In this document: positions 25,606 to 35,151 of the stretch, one piece after another | Layout: each line of letters starts with the position of its first letter | Position numbering within the stretch: the first letter of the stretch is position 1 | NCBI RefSeq assembly: GCF_000317125.1 | Contig: NC_019695.1 | Coordinates: forward strand, 294,336 to 358,335 | Reading direction: 5' to 3' | DNA from: Chroococcidiopsis thermalis PCC 7203 | GTDB taxonomy: Bacteria; Cyanobacteriota; Cyanobacteriia; Cyanobacteriales; Chroococcidiopsidaceae | DNA length: 64,000 bases | Position numbers and translations under genes: made by a program | The notes under the pieces: generated by a model | The model's database searches: none | Told to the model about the DNA's origin: nothing | Seen by the model: the letters and a program-made list of their open reading frames with translations, nothing else

Positions 25606-26892
25606 TAGCACTTCTCTAGCAGCGGCTAAAGTCTGCTCTACATCCGCATCGGTGTGAGCTAAAGAGGTAAAGCCAGCTTCAAATTGAGAAGGCGCGAGAT
25701 AGATTCCTCGCTCTAACATCCCGCGATAGAAACGGCTGAATTTGATTAAATCTGCCTTTTTAGCGTCTTCGTAATTATGTACTGGTCCTTCGGTAAAGAA
25801 GAAACCAAACATCCCGCTAATTTGCCCGCCACAAGCGGCGTGTCCTGTTTCTTTGGCAACTTGCAGCATTCCATCAGCTAACTTTTTCGTGATGCGATCG
25901 AGCGCTTCGTATGTCCCAGGCTTTTGCAGCAATTCCAAAGTTTTAATCCCTGCTGTCATTGCTAGGGGATTACCAGAAAGCGTTCCAGCTTGATAGACAG
26001 GACCTGCTGGGGCAATCATAGACATGATATCTTTGCGTCCGCCGTAAGCGCCTACAGGCAAACCGCCACCGATAATTTTACCCAACGTAGTTAAGTCAGG
26101 GGTGATGCCAAATCTCTCTTGAGCGCCACCGTAGGCAATCCGAAAGCCTGTCATGACTTCATCAAACACGAGCAACGCACCGCGATCGCGGGTAATTTCT
26201 CGCAATCCTTCCAAAAAGCCTGCGTCGGGAGAAATAAAGCCAGCATTACCGACAACTGGCTCTAAAATGACACCAGCAATTTCATCGGGGTTTTCTTCAA
26301 ATAATGCTTTGACCGTTTCTAGATCGTTGTAAGGCGCAGTCAGAGTATTGCTGGTAGCAGACTTAGGTACACCTGGAGAATCCGGTAAGCCGAGGGTAGC
26401 AACCCCAGAACCAGCTTTCACCAGAAACATATCGGCATGACCGTGATAGCAGCCTTCAAACTTGATAATCTTATCTCGTCCTGTAAAAGCTCGCATCAAG
26501 CGCAGGACTGCCATACAAGCTTCCGTACCGGAGTTGACGAAGCGTACCATTTCAATGCTAGGGACGGCATCAATCACCATCTCCGCTAGCACGTTTTCCA
26601 AAACAGAAGGCGCACCGAAGCTCGTACCTTTTTCTAAGGCGGCGTGTAAAGCAGCGATCACCTCTGGATGAGCGTGTCCGCAAATGGCGGGACCCCAAGT
26701 CCCGACATAATCGATGTATTTATTGCCATCGACATCCCAAATATATGCCCCCTCAACGCGATCGAATACGATCGGCTGTCCGCCTACAGATTTAAAAGCT
26801 CGGACTGGAGAACTAACGCCCCCGGGCATGAGTTTCTGAGCAGCGGCAAAAATCTCTTCTGATTTGGTGGTTTTAATGCTGGTATTAACCAA
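25564..26892 (-). CDS. hemL: Glutamate-1-semialdehyde 2,1-aminomutase
   Basis: A 442-residue PLP enzyme that converts glutamate-1-semialdehyde to 5-aminolevulinate, the first tetrapyrrole precursor in cyanobacteria. Family motifs: N-terminal [18 protein letters not shown], the cofactor-aspartate motif [12 protein letters not shown] and the PLP-lysine segment [18 protein letters not shown]. The ordinary C-terminus ends near AREVLMS; the last ten or so residues are repeat-encoded. It is divergent from chaB. Confidence 0.95.
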   Translation of the reverse strand: MVNTSIKTTKSEEIFAAAQKLMPGGVSSPVRAFKSVGGQPIVFDRVEGAYIWDVDGNKYIDYVGTWGPAICGHAHPEVIAALHAALEKGTSFGAPSVLENVLAEMVIDAVPSIEMVRFVNSGTEACMAVLRLMRAFTGRDKIIKFEGCYHGHADMFLVKAGSGVATLGLPDSPGVPKSATSNTLTAPYNDLETVKALFEENPDEIAGVILEPVVGNAGFISPDAGFLEGLREITRDRGALLVFDEVMTGFRIAYGGAQERFGITPDLTTLGKIIGGGLPVGAYGGRKDIMSMIAPAGPVYQAGTLSGNPLAMTAGIKTLELLQKPGTYEALDRITKKLADGMLQVAKETGHAACGGQISGMFGFFFTEGPVHNYEDAKKADLIKFSRFYRGMLERGIYLAPSQFEAGFTSLAHTDADVEQTLAAAREVLMSVTSYQLPVTSD

Positions 26893-26996
26893 GGTTCTCT
26901 CCTAAGTTGAATATTAAAACTCTGTCTTTTGGGGTTTGTGGGTTCAATTCAAAACACCTAAGGTAATAAATTACACGATAAAAAAAGAATAAAATT

Positions 26997-27185
26997 ATGT
27001 TATACCGAACCAATCAAGATTTACCTGCGGAAATCCGCGATCGCTTACCTGAAGCAGCACAAGATTTGTATCGAGCTGCTTATAATTCAACCATTCAATG
27101 GTATGGAGAAACAGCACAAGCTCATAAAGCAGCTCTAACTGCCGTAAAGATCTATTCTGCCAGAAATTTAGTCACAAGTGTTTAA
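26997..27185 (+). CDS. ChaB family protein
   Basis: A 62-residue protein: LPAEIRDRLPEAAQDLYRAAYN with a following AHKAALTAVK is the ChaB fold signature. ChaB proteins were named from a cation-transport locus in E. coli, but their function is unclear; in cyanobacteria they are small soluble proteins, often stress-linked. It is divergent from hemL, with a 104-base shared upstream region. Confidence 0.85.
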   Translation: MLYRTNQDLPAEIRDRLPEAAQDLYRAAYNSTIQWYGETAQAHKAALTAVKIYSARNLVTSV

Positions 27186-27362
27186 TCATTCAGTGGTGAG
27201 TGGTGCGTGGTGGGTGAAACACTCTAACTCCCAACTCTTCCAGCCAGCGATCGCTGCTGGCTGAGAACTGACAATCAATAACTGACAATCAACAACTGAT
27301 AATAGATCGGCAGTGGTATCTTGAATTGAGTATGCCACTGTCGATCGTGTCAGGGTTTTTAT

Positions 27363-28016
27363 ATGTCCTCCAATCCAGAATTAAATTCTTTTGCTCAAGC
27401 TATTCCGCTGGACAAAATTCGCTATGACGAACGCGGATTAGTACCAGCCATCGTCCAGGACTATTTAGACGGTACGGTGTTGATGTTGGCGTGGATGAAT
27501 CGCGAGTCGTTGCAAAAAACTTTGGAGACTGGCGAGACTTGGTTTTGGAGTCGTTCCCGTACAGAACTATGGCATAAAGGAGCGACATCAGGACACATCC
27601 AAAAAGTGCGATCGCTCCGTTACGATTGCGATAGCGATGCAATTCTCATCAGTGCCGAACAAATCGGTGATATTGCTTGCCATACAGGGGAACGGAGTTG
27701 TTTTCACCGCGAAGATGGACAGATTGTTCCACCACCAGCAGACACTCTGTCTCAATTATTTGCCATCATTAGCGATCGCCGCGATAATCCTCAAGAAGGT
27801 TCTTACACTTGCAAGCTCTTAGCAGGGGGAGACAATAAAATTTTAAAGAAAATTGGCGAGGAGTCGGCTGAGGTAGTGATGGCATTTAAAGACGACGAAC
27901 CAGATGCGATCGCGGGGGAAGTAGCAGATTTGCTATACCATACTTTAGTCGCCCTAGCACATCACCACGTTGATTTGAAAGACGTTTACCGCAAACTCCA
28001 ACAGCGCCGCCGCTAA
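27363..28016 (+). CDS. hisIE: Bifunctional phosphoribosyl-AMP cyclohydrolase/phosphoribosyl-ATP pyrophosphatase
   Basis: A 217-residue fusion catalysing steps 2 and 3 of histidine synthesis. Residues 1-120 are HisI, with [12 protein letters not shown], the metal-binding DCDSDA and [10 protein letters not shown]. Residues about 125-217 are HisE, with [24 protein letters not shown] and the [10 protein letters not shown] helix. The order and linker are those of bacterial HisIE. The gene stands alone, as usual in cyanobacteria where his genes are scattered. Confidence 0.95.
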   Translation: MSSNPELNSFAQAIPLDKIRYDERGLVPAIVQDYLDGTVLMLAWMNRESLQKTLETGETWFWSRSRTELWHKGATSGHIQKVRSLRYDCDSDAILISAEQIGDIACHTGERSCFHREDGQIVPPPADTLSQLFAIISDRRDNPQEGSYTCKLLAGGDNKILKKIGEESAEVVMAFKDDEPDAIAGEVADLLYHTLVALAHHHVDLKDVYRKLQQRRR

Positions 28017-28104
28017 TCAGTTACCAGTTACCAGTTACCAGTTACCAGTGAAGTTCAATTTACGACTTTCCAATTACCAATTACCAATTACCATTTACCA
28101 TTTA
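28016..28104 (+). repeat. CAGTTAC and CAATTAC tandem repeats
   Basis: Two blocks of 7-base units (about 28018-28048 and 28070-28104) lie between the convergent hisIE and glutamine-amidotransferase genes. Confidence 0.85.
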
Positions 28105-28130
28105 CCAACACCCCACACCCTATTCGTTGA

Positions 28131-28856
28131 TTAAGCAGTTTTCCACATTCCCATTCTCGTTCTTGCCGCAGTGACAAAAGCGTGAAAGATCCGATATTGG
28201 GATGAATCTTGAATAGACATTTCAGGATGCCATTGTAGCGCGATCGCCCAAGGATGATTTCCGTGTTCTAAAGCTTCGATGACTCCATCCGGTGCTTTTG
28301 CCGCAATCCGCCACTCAGAGGGAATAGTACCAACTGCTTGATGATGCCAAGAAACGACAGGTACTTCTAACGTACCGACAATTTGGGCTAAGTGAGTATC
28401 TGGAGCAATTTTTACAGTATGCTCAGTTGAAAGCGCTTGGTCAGCTCGATGGGCTATAACTTCGCCAAACTCATCGGGTAAGTGAGGAATCAGGCTGCCA
28501 CCAGTAGCTACCACTAGTATTTCTAAGCCGCGACAAATACCCAAAATTGGTATTTCAGTAGCCAAAGCCAATTGCGCTAGAGAAATTTCCGAGCGATCGC
28601 GTTCTGGGTCGATATTGTAAATCGTAGGATGACACACCCCATTATACATGTCGGGATCGATATCACCTCCACCAGAGAAAACTAAACCATCTAACTGAGC
28701 AAACATAGCAGCGAGGTTAGGTTCTCCCGCTGGAATTAGTATCGGTACACCTCCTGCCGAGCGTATTGCTTCCACATAAAATTTAGATAGAGAGAAATTG
28801 CCTGTAAGCATCTGTCCCGATGTGGTGATGCCAATCAGAGGCGGTTGAAACTTCAT
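28131..28856 (-). CDS. Class I glutamine amidotransferase-like hydrolase (peptidase C26, PuuD-like)
   Basis: A 241-residue protein of the gamma-glutamyl-gamma-aminobutyrate hydrolase family: start PPLIGITTSG, oxyanion GLVFSGGGDIDP near 55-65, nucleophile Cys in ILGICRGLEIL near 99, and catalytic His-Glu in ALQWHPEMS near 215. It could hydrolyse gamma-glutamyl amides such as gamma-glutamyl-GABA; the substrate is inferred from the family only. Confidence 0.85.
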   Translation of the reverse strand: MKFQPPLIGITTSGQMLTGNFSLSKFYVEAIRSAGGVPILIPAGEPNLAAMFAQLDGLVFSGGGDIDPDMYNGVCHPTIYNIDPERDRSEISLAQLALATEIPILGICRGLEILVVATGGSLIPHLPDEFGEVIAHRADQALSTEHTVKIAPDTHLAQIVGTLEVPVVSWHHQAVGTIPSEWRIAAKAPDGVIEALEHGNHPWAIALQWHPEMSIQDSSQYRIFHAFVTAARTRMGMWKTA

Positions 28857-28970
28857 CTTACGTTTTAGTTTAAGTACAATCGCAGCATTTTGCTATTCTG
28901 CCATCCCTTTTGCTATTTTGCCCGATCGCAGCGAGTAGGTTGGTAACGCTGCCTACTTCTACTGCTAACT

Positions 28971-29190
28971 TTAAATACTTTCCCATTCGTCGCGACTAAT
29001 ACCTGCTTCAGCTAAAATCTGAGCCAGCAACCCTTTACTAATGTCACCTCTATGAGGGTTAGGTATTCGTAGGCGCAGGGTTCCTTATTATCATGAATTG
29101 GTGTTTTTTGCCTGAATAAGATCCATCAAAACCTAAAGCACGCAAGCAGGTAATTAAGTCTTTGCGGCTAATTGGTCCAAAAAGAGGCAT
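28971..29190 (-). pseudogene. Frameshifted HicA family toxin
   Basis: From ATG at 29190 the frame encodes MPLFGPISRKDLI through SGKKHQFMI, then runs to an early stop. Moving one base recovers LRLRIPNPHRGDISKG and a C-terminus ending DEWESI, with stop at 28971-28973. The joined product is a typical full-length HicA mRNA interferase of about 73 residues. The shift sits in ATAATAAGG near 29088; removing one T there restores the HicA motif with KG before LRLR. The conserved His of HicA is intact. The start overlaps the hicB stop (TGATG). Either a true loss of toxin function or a sequencing error. Confidence 0.8.
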
Positions 29191-29432
29191 CAAGCAGCTT
29201 CCTTTTTAAAAGAAAGATCGATATCATCTAGCACGGGAAGCTGATGTCCAAGCTGTAACCCCAAAAGAATCCAGCCTTCTAAAACCTCTTGTAGCTCGTC
29301 TCGGCAAGCTTCTAGAGTTTCTGCATTTGCCCACACACCTTGACAATCAGGAATTCTACCGTAAAAAGTTCCATCTTCTAGCAACTCATATGTTGCTTGA
29401 TGCATTGCAGTTTCAATATATTTTATCAGCAT
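29190..29432 (-). CDS. HicB family antitoxin
   Basis: An 80-residue protein with the HicB-type partial RNase-H fold: YELLEDGTFYGRIPDCQGVWANAETLEACRDEL-type layout, in which a beta hairpin leads to GVWA and an amphipathic helix. The antitoxin precedes hicA and overlaps it by 2 bases. No separate DNA-binding domain is visible, as in short HicB forms. With hicA frameshifted this antitoxin may be a remnant with no partner. Confidence 0.8.
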   Translation of the reverse strand: MLIKYIETAMHQATYELLEDGTFYGRIPDCQGVWANAETLEACRDELQEVLEGWILLGLQLGHQLPVLDDIDLSFKKEAA

Positions 29433-29520
29433 CTGTCTTACTCAAACAATGTATCTAAATCTCAGTAGCCACTAACCACTTGCTCAACCTCAATCATGTT
29501 TATAGACAGCTTAGCTGTAG

Positions 29521-29537
29521 GGTGGGCAATGCCCACC
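29521..29537. repeat. GGTGGGC palindrome downstream of asnS
   Basis: 7-base arms around AAT, a common dispersed cyanobacterial palindrome type. It lies just past the asnS stop on that gene's 3' side and has no U-run, so it is not a clear terminator. Confidence 0.6.
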
Positions 29538-29543
29538 ACAAAA

Positions 29544-30932
29544 TTAAAACTCGGCACTCAATGGCGCACGCGGGAAGGGAATGACATCGCGAATATTGCC
29601 CATACCCGTCATAAATTGGACTAACCTTTCAAACCCCAAACCAAAACCAGCATGAGGCACAGTACCATAACGGCGCAAGTCTAAATACCACCACAAATCG
29701 TCAGGATTGATATCTTGAGCTTGCATCCGTTTTTCTAAAACTTCTAACCGTTCTTCCCGTTGAGAGCCACCAATAATTTCGCCAATCTTAGGCGCGAGAA
29801 CGTCCATAGCACGAACAGTTTTATCGTCATCGTTTACCCGCATATAAAAGGCTTTAATCTGCTTGGGATAATCGGTAACGATAACCGGCTTTTTAAATAA
29901 TTCTTCTGCTAAGTAGCGTTCGTGTTCCGATTGTAAATCCAATCCCCACTCAACCGGATATTCAAAGGTTTTTGTGGCTTTTTCTAACTGCGCGATCGCC
30001 TCTGTATAAGTAATTCGTTCAAATTGGTTGTTGATAATATTATCAGCCGTTGCCAACACAGAATCATCAATTCGCTGATTGAAAAATTTCATATCTTCTG
30101 GACAAGTTTCCAAAACATATTTGAAAATATGCTTTAAAAACGCTTCTGCTAAATCCATATTTCCCACTAAATCGCAAAAAGCCATTTCTGGCTCCACCAT
30201 CCAAAATTCTGCTAAATGTCGAGATGTATTAGAATTTTCTGCCCGAAATGTAGGACCAAATGTGTAGACGTTGCTAAACGCCATCGCCATGACTTCAGCT
30301 TCTAATTGTCCGCTGACAGTTAAAAAAGCTTGTCCGCCAAAAAAATCTTGGCTGTAATCGATTTTGCCGTTTTCAGTCTGCGGAATCTTTTTCAGATCCA
30401 AACTCGTAACTGTAAATAGTTCCCCCGCGCCTTCGCAATCGTTACGGGTAATCACAGGGGTGTGAACCCACAAGAAACTCCGTTCTTGAAAGAACTGATG
30501 GATTGCCGTCGCACAGGCGTTACGGACGCGAAAAACTGCCCCTAACGAATTGGTACGCGATCGCAAATGTCCGATTGTCCGCAAAAATTCAAATGAGTGG
30601 CGTTTTTTCTGCAATGGGTATGTTTCGGGATCGGCATCACCGAACACTTTTACGGTTTCGGCTTGCAATTCAATTCTTTGCCCTTTACCTTGCGAAGGCA
30701 CTAGCACCCCGCTAATTTCCACCGAAGCGCCTGTATTAATCTGCTTCAGAGTTGCTTCGTAGTCTGGCATTTCCGCCTTCAGTACCGCTTGCAAACTTGC
30801 CAGGGACGATCCATCGTTCACTTCTACAAACGCAAACCCTTTTAAATCGCGTTTGGTGCGTACCCAACCCTGAACTGTCACAGACTCATCTGATTGTCCG
30901 TTGCGTAAAATTTCAATAATGCGTCGCTTCAT
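29544..30932 (-). CDS. asnS: Asparagine--tRNA ligase
   Basis: A 462-residue class IIb aminoacyl-tRNA synthetase. The N-terminal OB-fold anticodon-binding domain ([19 protein letters not shown]) is followed by motif 2 ([15 protein letters not shown]) and motif 3 ([12 protein letters not shown]). [11 protein letters not shown] and the AsnRS-type insert support Asn rather than Asp. Length is normal. The stop lies next to a palindrome; upstream is a GGGAGTA repeat. Confidence 0.97.
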   Translation of the reverse strand: MKRRIIEILRNGQSDESVTVQGWVRTKRDLKGFAFVEVNDGSSLASLQAVLKAEMPDYEATLKQINTGASVEISGVLVPSQGKGQRIELQAETVKVFGDADPETYPLQKKRHSFEFLRTIGHLRSRTNSLGAVFRVRNACATAIHQFFQERSFLWVHTPVITRNDCEGAGELFTVTSLDLKKIPQTENGKIDYSQDFFGGQAFLTVSGQLEAEVMAMAFSNVYTFGPTFRAENSNTSRHLAEFWMVEPEMAFCDLVGNMDLAEAFLKHIFKYVLETCPEDMKFFNQRIDDSVLATADNIINNQFERITYTEAIAQLEKATKTFEYPVEWGLDLQSEHERYLAEELFKKPVIVTDYPKQIKAFYMRVNDDDKTVRAMDVLAPKIGEIIGGSQREERLEVLEKRMQAQDINPDDLWWYLDLRRYGTVPHAGFGLGFERLVQFMTGMGNIRDVIPFPRAPLSAEF

Positions 30933-30933
30933 A

Positions 30934-31062
30934 AAAGGGAGTAGGGAGTAGGGAGTAGGGAGTAGGGAGTAGGGAGTAGTGGGTAGTCAATCGTTTTAAC
31001 CGTTCATTTTTGACTTTTGACTTGCCGATTACCCATTACCAATTACCCATTACCCAGTACAT
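30934..31062. repeat. GGGAGTA and CCATTAC tandem repeats
   Basis: Seven GGGAGTA units (30938-30982) upstream of asnS, then TTTGACTTTTGACTT and CCATTAC/CAATTAC units reaching the 3' end of the next minus-strand gene. Confidence 0.85.
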
Positions 31063-31427
31063 GACTTTAATATCCAGCCTACAATAACTCCTAAGCCACC
31101 GAAGCGGACAGCTTGCCAGAAAGGGGCTTTCAGGCTTCCCCAAGAAAATAATTGGCTTTCGAGGTTGACTTCTATAGTTTCTAGTTGTGCTTGAATTTGC
31201 TTTAGTTCTGCCTTTAACTGTACTTTTGAGTGTGGCGATCGCGATCGTTCGATGTCTCGCTTAACCTGTTTTAATTGCTGCTGGAGTTCTGCTTGCTGCT
31301 GTTTGTCTTGTTTTACTTGAGCGTAGCGTTGTTTCAGGGCAACAAGCGATCGCTCAACTTCGGCGATCGAGTTTTCCAACTCATCCTCTGATGGTGCAGG
31401 TGATTCTGATGGCTGTGGCGGTTGCAT
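31050..31427 (-). CDS. Hypothetical coiled-coil protein with C-terminal membrane anchor
   Basis: A 125-residue protein: a Pro/Ser/Glu-rich start, a long helical coiled coil rich in Gln, Lys and Glu (about 18-88), then a hydrophobic tail (FGGLGVIVGWILKSC) that looks like a tail anchor. No known family is recognised. Its start is 33 bases from the divergent DUF6439-like gene, so both may share a promoter region. Confidence 0.65.
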   Translation of the reverse strand: MQPPQPSESPAPSEDELENSIAEVERSLVALKQRYAQVKQDKQQQAELQQQLKQVKRDIERSRSPHSKVQLKAELKQIQAQLETIEVNLESQLFSWGSLKAPFWQAVRFGGLGVIVGWILKSCTG

Positions 31428-31459
31428 CGATATTTGTTAGATTAGCGATCGAAACTAAT

Positions 31460-31765
31460 ATGCCCACCAGTATGCTTCAACCTACCAAGTTGGATCGAAA
31501 ATCATCGTTAAGCGAATTTAGCACGCAGGAACTAGCCCAAGCTTTGCTGGAAAGGTTGTCAATTTCCCCTGATGAGTGGCACAAGCTTAAGTCTAATCGT
31601 AAAGCTAGAGCCAACGAACAAGCAGCGGCGGCGATCGTCTTTTTACTTAAAGACCAACCAGAAGAAGCATTACCAAGGTTACAACAGGCAGTTGGCTGGT
31701 TAGATCGCTCGATCTCTGCTCCACCTTGCCCTACTCATCAAAAAGGGGTGAGGAGTGAGGAGTGA
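31460..31765 (+). CDS. DUF6439-like protein
   Basis: About 101 residues, with starts possible at 31460 or 31472; a longer frame from 31391 overlaps the divergent gene and is not favoured. Signature stretches: LAQALLERLSISPDEWHKLKS, which is all helical, and QPEEALPRLQQAVGWLDRSI, then SAPPCPTH. I recall this as the cyanobacterial DUF6439 family, function unknown. The last residues (KGVRSEE) are repeat-encoded. Confidence 0.7.
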   Translation: MPTSMLQPTKLDRKSSLSEFSTQELAQALLERLSISPDEWHKLKSNRKARANEQAAAAIVFLLKDQPEEALPRLQQAVGWLDRSISAPPCPTHQKGVRSEE

Positions 31766-31918
31766 GGGAGAAAGAACCAGGAGACAGGGTAGACAAGGGG
31801 GACAAAGGAGCTTCTTCAGGTGCAGGGGAGCAGAGGAGAAATTTCTGAGGTTTTCCGACTTCCAAATTTTGAATTTTGAATTTTGAATTCCCCTCGCTCC
31901 TCGCTCCTCACTCCTTGC
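31743..31918. repeat. Repeat block with inverted GAGGAGT/ACTCCTC arms
   Basis: GTGAGGAGTGAGGAGTGAGGG (31746 on) faces CCCTCGCTCCTCGCTCC and CTCACTCC (about 31889-31914) across a spacer holding GGACAAGG and AAATTTTG units. It lies between convergent genes and could form a long imperfect hairpin. Confidence 0.7.
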
Positions 31919-31920
31919 CC

Positions 31921-32376
31921 CTAATTAAGCATAGGTAAACGGAAGCGGCTACCCATTTGCTTACCAAGTCTGAGTTCTGTTCCGGCTGCGTTCCAAATTA
32001 CGCGATCGAAGATTTTATATAGAATACAAGTACCGCGACCGTTTTCCGATTCTGTTGAAGGCAAATACGCTTCAGGATCGAGAGTGTCGCACTCACAGCA
32101 AGGACGCTCAAAACCGCAACCTTGATCGGAAATAATCCACCAGTAATGGTCGTCCGTGTAAGAAAATCGGACGATGACAACCTTACCGGGATCTAGCTTG
32201 TTCCCGTGTTTAGCTGCATTAACTAGTGCTTCCTGCAAACCCAGGCGTAGTTCTGCTTGCAACCGACACGGTACTTCTGCTAAGAGTAAATCGAGGATAG
32301 AACACAAATAGAGCGTAGAGGCAAAGCTAATCGTACTCCAGTTACGCCCAACTGGACGCGATGAGATAGTAATCAC
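31921..32376 (-). CDS. Anti-sigma regulatory factor-like ATP-binding protein
   Basis: A 151-residue GHKL-type ATPase domain of the RsbW/SpoIIAB kind: N-box EALVNAAKHGNKLDPG near 48-63, G1 SDQGCGFERP near 83-92, and G2-like ENGRGTCILYKIFD near 110-123. There is no histidine phospho-acceptor domain. Such proteins bind or phosphorylate anti-sigma antagonists or act in partner-switch cascades; no partner is encoded nearby. Confidence 0.85.
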   Translation of the reverse strand: MITISSRPVGRNWSTISFASTLYLCSILDLLLAEVPCRLQAELRLGLQEALVNAAKHGNKLDPGKVVIVRFSYTDDHYWWIISDQGCGFERPCCECDTLDPEAYLPSTESENGRGTCILYKIFDRVIWNAAGTELRLGKQMGSRFRLPMLN

Positions 32377-32815
32377 TACAAAAAACTCCGTAGCTTCCGG
32401 CTATTAATGACACGAACTTGCTGAGCGACAAACATAACGAATTAACAAACGCTAGGTACGATTTACTTCGTTTGTGTGCAGTCAAAGCAAACGTTGCTGA
32501 CGTGCAATAGCTGAAAGAACTACTGCGAAGCTGTAAAAAACTTGTGCGTACGATCTGCGATCGCCACTCCATATAGACAACCAATCGAGCGAATCCAGCC
32601 TTTCTTCCTCAACAGCATATAGCCCCTTGGATATCTGCCAACCTTCAAAAACAACAGCCAACCTTATATATGCGTTATATATGCGTTGACTGTATTTTCA
32701 CTTGAATTGTATTGATCGAGATTAAAATTGGCAGCTGCCTCTTAATCAATATTAGCATCTTTGTTATCTTCTATCCTACACATTTATGCGGATCTATCGT
32801 AATTATACCTAATAG
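32377..32815. other. Gene-free stretch upstream of the anti-sigma-like gene
   Basis: About 440 bases with no supported gene. It holds an 11-base tandem repeat at 32664-32685 directly followed by TTGACT on the plus strand. No RNA gene recognised. Confidence 0.5.
32664..32685 (+). repeat. Two tandem copies of TTATATATGCG
   Basis: Exact 11-base direct repeat followed at once by TTGACT (32686-32691). Helical spacing of about one turn could suit a DNA-binding protein, but this is speculative. Confidence 0.6.
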
Positions 32816-33045
32816 GGGAGTTGGTAATGGGTAATGGGTAATGGGTAATTGTTATCAGTAGCTAGTGGCTGGTGGCTAGTGACTAGAAATTCTTCCTTGT
32901 CTTCCTTGTCTCCCTTGTCCCCCTTGTCCCCCTTGTCCTCCTTGTCCCCCTTCGCCCCCTAATCCCCACTCCCTTCGGTCGCGGGGACCCCTTGTCCCCC
33001 TTGTCCCCCTTGTCCCCCTTGTCCTCCTTGTCCCCACACCCCACA
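32816..33045. repeat. GGTAATG repeats and CCCCCTTGT 9-base array
   Basis: GGTAATG units (32822-32850) and then about fifteen CCCCCTTGT-type units (32890-33036), broken once by a GC-rich piece near 32960-32990. The G-rich strand is the minus strand, the sense strand of the adjacent rlmD, so the array lies in its 3' untranslated region. Confidence 0.95.
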
Positions 33046-33047
33046 CC

Positions 33048-34463
33048 CTACACCCCACTCTCCCTCTCCAAGAAGGCTGCACACTCCACATGGGCGGTTT
33101 GGGGGAAAAAGTCGGCTGGTTGGACTCTGGTAAGGCGGTATTTGCCATTTTGACAGAGTAATTTTAAATCGCGGGCAAGGGTGGCGGCTTTACAACTGAC
33201 GTAGACGATCCGCTGCGGCTGGGTTTGCAGCAGGGTTTCGATGACGGCGCGATCGCATCCTTGGCGGGGTGGATCGAGCAGTACAATATCTGGAGTGGTT
33301 TCGAGTTGGGGAAGCAGTTTTTCGACTTCTCCGACTTGAAATGTGGTGTTGGTAATCTGGTTGAGTCGGGCGTTGTTTTGGGCTTGTTCAACGGCGGCGG
33401 ATTGAACTTCTAAACCGATTGCTTGTTGCACTTTTTGGGCTAGCGGTAAGGTTAACGTGCCAATGCCGCAGTATGCATCTACTAAGATTTCGTCACCTTG
33501 TAAATTCAGGTGTTGAGTAATTTCCTGCAACAGGGCTTCAGCCGCCTCCGTATACACTTGAAAGAATGTATCGGGTAGCACATGAAACTTTAAATCCGCA
33601 AAAATTTCTAGTAGATACGGGTGTCCGGCAATACATCGGGTTTCACTGCCAAAAATAACGTTGGTGCGATCGCTTTGGCGATTTAACGAGACTCCGACTA
33701 GCTGCGGATACCTGTCTAACCATTCCTGCGCCTGGGCTTCAATTCCAGGTAAGTCCCAATCTTTTACTACCAGAGTTAGCAGCATTTCTCCTGTACGGCG
33801 ACCAATTCGTAAGGCTAAATGGCGTACTTGTCCTCTGTGGTGTTTTTCGTCATATACCCGCCATCCCCGCTGTTGAATGTCTTGTTTGACTTCTGCTAGC
33901 AGAGGGTTGAGGCGAGGATCTTGGACGGGGCATTGATTTAGGTTAATTAACTGATGGCTGCCTTTTTGGTAGTAGCCTGCTTGGATTTGTCCTGTAGCCG
34001 ATTTTCCCACGGGATATGTAGCTTTGTTACGATAACCGAGATCGGCATTCCCTGTTAAAACAGCATCGACAGGGGGATTAACAAAGCTGCCAATTCGTTC
34101 TAATGTCTGGATAACTTGATGGCGCTTGGCTTCCAGTTGATGTTCGTAGGCGATATGCTGCCACTGACAGCCGCCGCATTTATCAGCTACGATGCAGCGC
34201 GGACGAATGCGATCGCTAGAAGATTCGAGGAGTTCTTGGAGTTTACCGTAGGCGTATTGCGGCTTGACACGCACCAAACGCACCTTAGCGCGATCGCCTG
34301 GGGTCGTATCGGGAATGAAAACAACCCTACTGTTGACACGCCCCACCCCATCACCACTATCATTTAAGTCGGTAATGGTTACTTCTACTAAGTCGCCCTG
34401 TTGCCAGCGGTCGGGAGTGCGATCGATCATGTTTTGTAAATTTTGTCCCCTTGTAACAGACAT
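33048..34463 (-). CDS. rlmD: 23S rRNA (uracil-5-)-methyltransferase, RlmD/RumA type
   Basis: About 471 residues from the Met at 34463; frames are open to 34529 and another Met is at 34430. An N-terminal TRAM domain (LVEVTITDLNDSGDGVGR) is followed by the iron-sulfur cysteine set (CIVADKCGGCQW), the SAM domain (LVDAYCGIGTLTLPLA), the DPPRQGCD motif and the catalytic-cysteine motif IVYVSCKAATLARDL. The product methylates a uracil in 23S rRNA or, in some relatives, tRNA. The last residues (ERESGV) and stop are from GGGAGAGTGGGGTG repeats. Confidence 0.9.
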   Translation of the reverse strand: MSVTRGQNLQNMIDRTPDRWQQGDLVEVTITDLNDSGDGVGRVNSRVVFIPDTTPGDRAKVRLVRVKPQYAYGKLQELLESSSDRIRPRCIVADKCGGCQWQHIAYEHQLEAKRHQVIQTLERIGSFVNPPVDAVLTGNADLGYRNKATYPVGKSATGQIQAGYYQKGSHQLINLNQCPVQDPRLNPLLAEVKQDIQQRGWRVYDEKHHRGQVRHLALRIGRRTGEMLLTLVVKDWDLPGIEAQAQEWLDRYPQLVGVSLNRQSDRTNVIFGSETRCIAGHPYLLEIFADLKFHVLPDTFFQVYTEAAEALLQEITQHLNLQGDEILVDAYCGIGTLTLPLAQKVQQAIGLEVQSAAVEQAQNNARLNQITNTTFQVGEVEKLLPQLETTPDIVLLDPPRQGCDRAVIETLLQTQPQRIVYVSCKAATLARDLKLLCQNGKYRLTRVQPADFFPQTAHVECAAFLERESGV

Positions 34464-34540
34464 AACTGAAAAGATCCCTTTATTTGGGGGACATGAAATC
34501 GCTAAACTACAAATGATATTCTGACTCATTACCTATAATC

Positions 34541-35026
34541 ATGAGTGTAGTAAGCCAAGTTATTCTCAAAGCCGATGATGAGCTGCGCTATCCCAGCGCT
34601 GGCGAACTCGAAAACATTAAAAACTTTTTGCAAACAGGCATACAGCGGATGCGCATCGCCGCAACCCTAGCCGAAAACGAAAAGAAAATCGTTCAGGAAG
34701 CAAGTAAAAAACTGTGGCAAAAACGTCCTGACTTTATCGCCCCTGGTGGAAATGCCTATGGCGAACGTCAGCGGGCGCTGTGTTTGCGGGACTACGGCTG
34801 GTATCTGCGTCTAATTACTTATGGCGTGCTAGCTGGGGATAAAGAGCCGATTGAAAAGATCGGTTTGGTCGGTGTCAGAGAAATGTATAATTCTCTGGGC
34901 GTTCCCGTTCCTGGTATGGTTGAGTCAATTCGCTGTTTGAAGAATGCTTCTTTGTCTCTATTGAGTGCGGAAGAAGCAGCAGAAGCAGCACCTTATTTTG
35001 ACTATATCATTCAGGCGATGTCATAG
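34541..35026 (+). CDS. apcD: Allophycocyanin alpha-B chain
   Basis: A 161-residue phycobiliprotein matching ApcD, the terminal emitter in the phycobilisome core that passes energy mainly toward photosystem I. It starts [18 protein letters not shown]; the bilin-binding Cys is in [18 protein letters not shown] near residue 81; it ends [11 protein letters not shown]. The alpha-B identity is supported by [19 protein letters not shown] and [16 protein letters not shown]. It is monocistronic and divergent from rlmD; other apc genes are elsewhere. A hairpin terminator follows. Confidence 0.96.
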   Translation: MSVVSQVILKADDELRYPSAGELENIKNFLQTGIQRMRIAATLAENEKKIVQEASKKLWQKRPDFIAPGGNAYGERQRALCLRDYGWYLRLITYGVLAGDKEPIEKIGLVGVREMYNSLGVPVPGMVESIRCLKNASLSLLSAEEAAEAAPYFDYIIQAMS

Positions 35027-35082
35027 TTTTTGAGTTTGCTAAAGTAGCTCAAATTTGTTTTGGTTTAATATCAGCAAATGTC

Positions 35083-35150
35083 TCCCCACTCTTGGTAGTG
35101 ACTGTGGCAGGTTTTATGTCAGGTTGCTAGCAAGTGGTGGGGAAACTTTT
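35083..35150 (+). terminator. Probable apcD terminator hairpin
   Basis: TCCCCAC-T-CTTG (35083-35094) pairs with CAAG-TG-GTGGGGA (35131-35143) around a 36-base loop, followed by AACTTTTTTT. The arm is 11 base pairs with a small internal bulge. It could instead be a larger structured 3' untranslated region. Confidence 0.5.
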
Positions 35151-35151
35151 T

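Noticed and set aside
26893..26996. NtcA-like palindrome GTAATAAATTAC in the hemL-chaB divergent region
   Set aside because: The spacing is 6 bases, not the 8 needed for GTAN8TAC.
34534..34539. TATAAT just before the apcD start as a promoter -10
   Set aside because: It is only 1 base from the ATG and has no -35 at a suitable distance; it would give a leaderless mRNA, which is unlikely for apcD.
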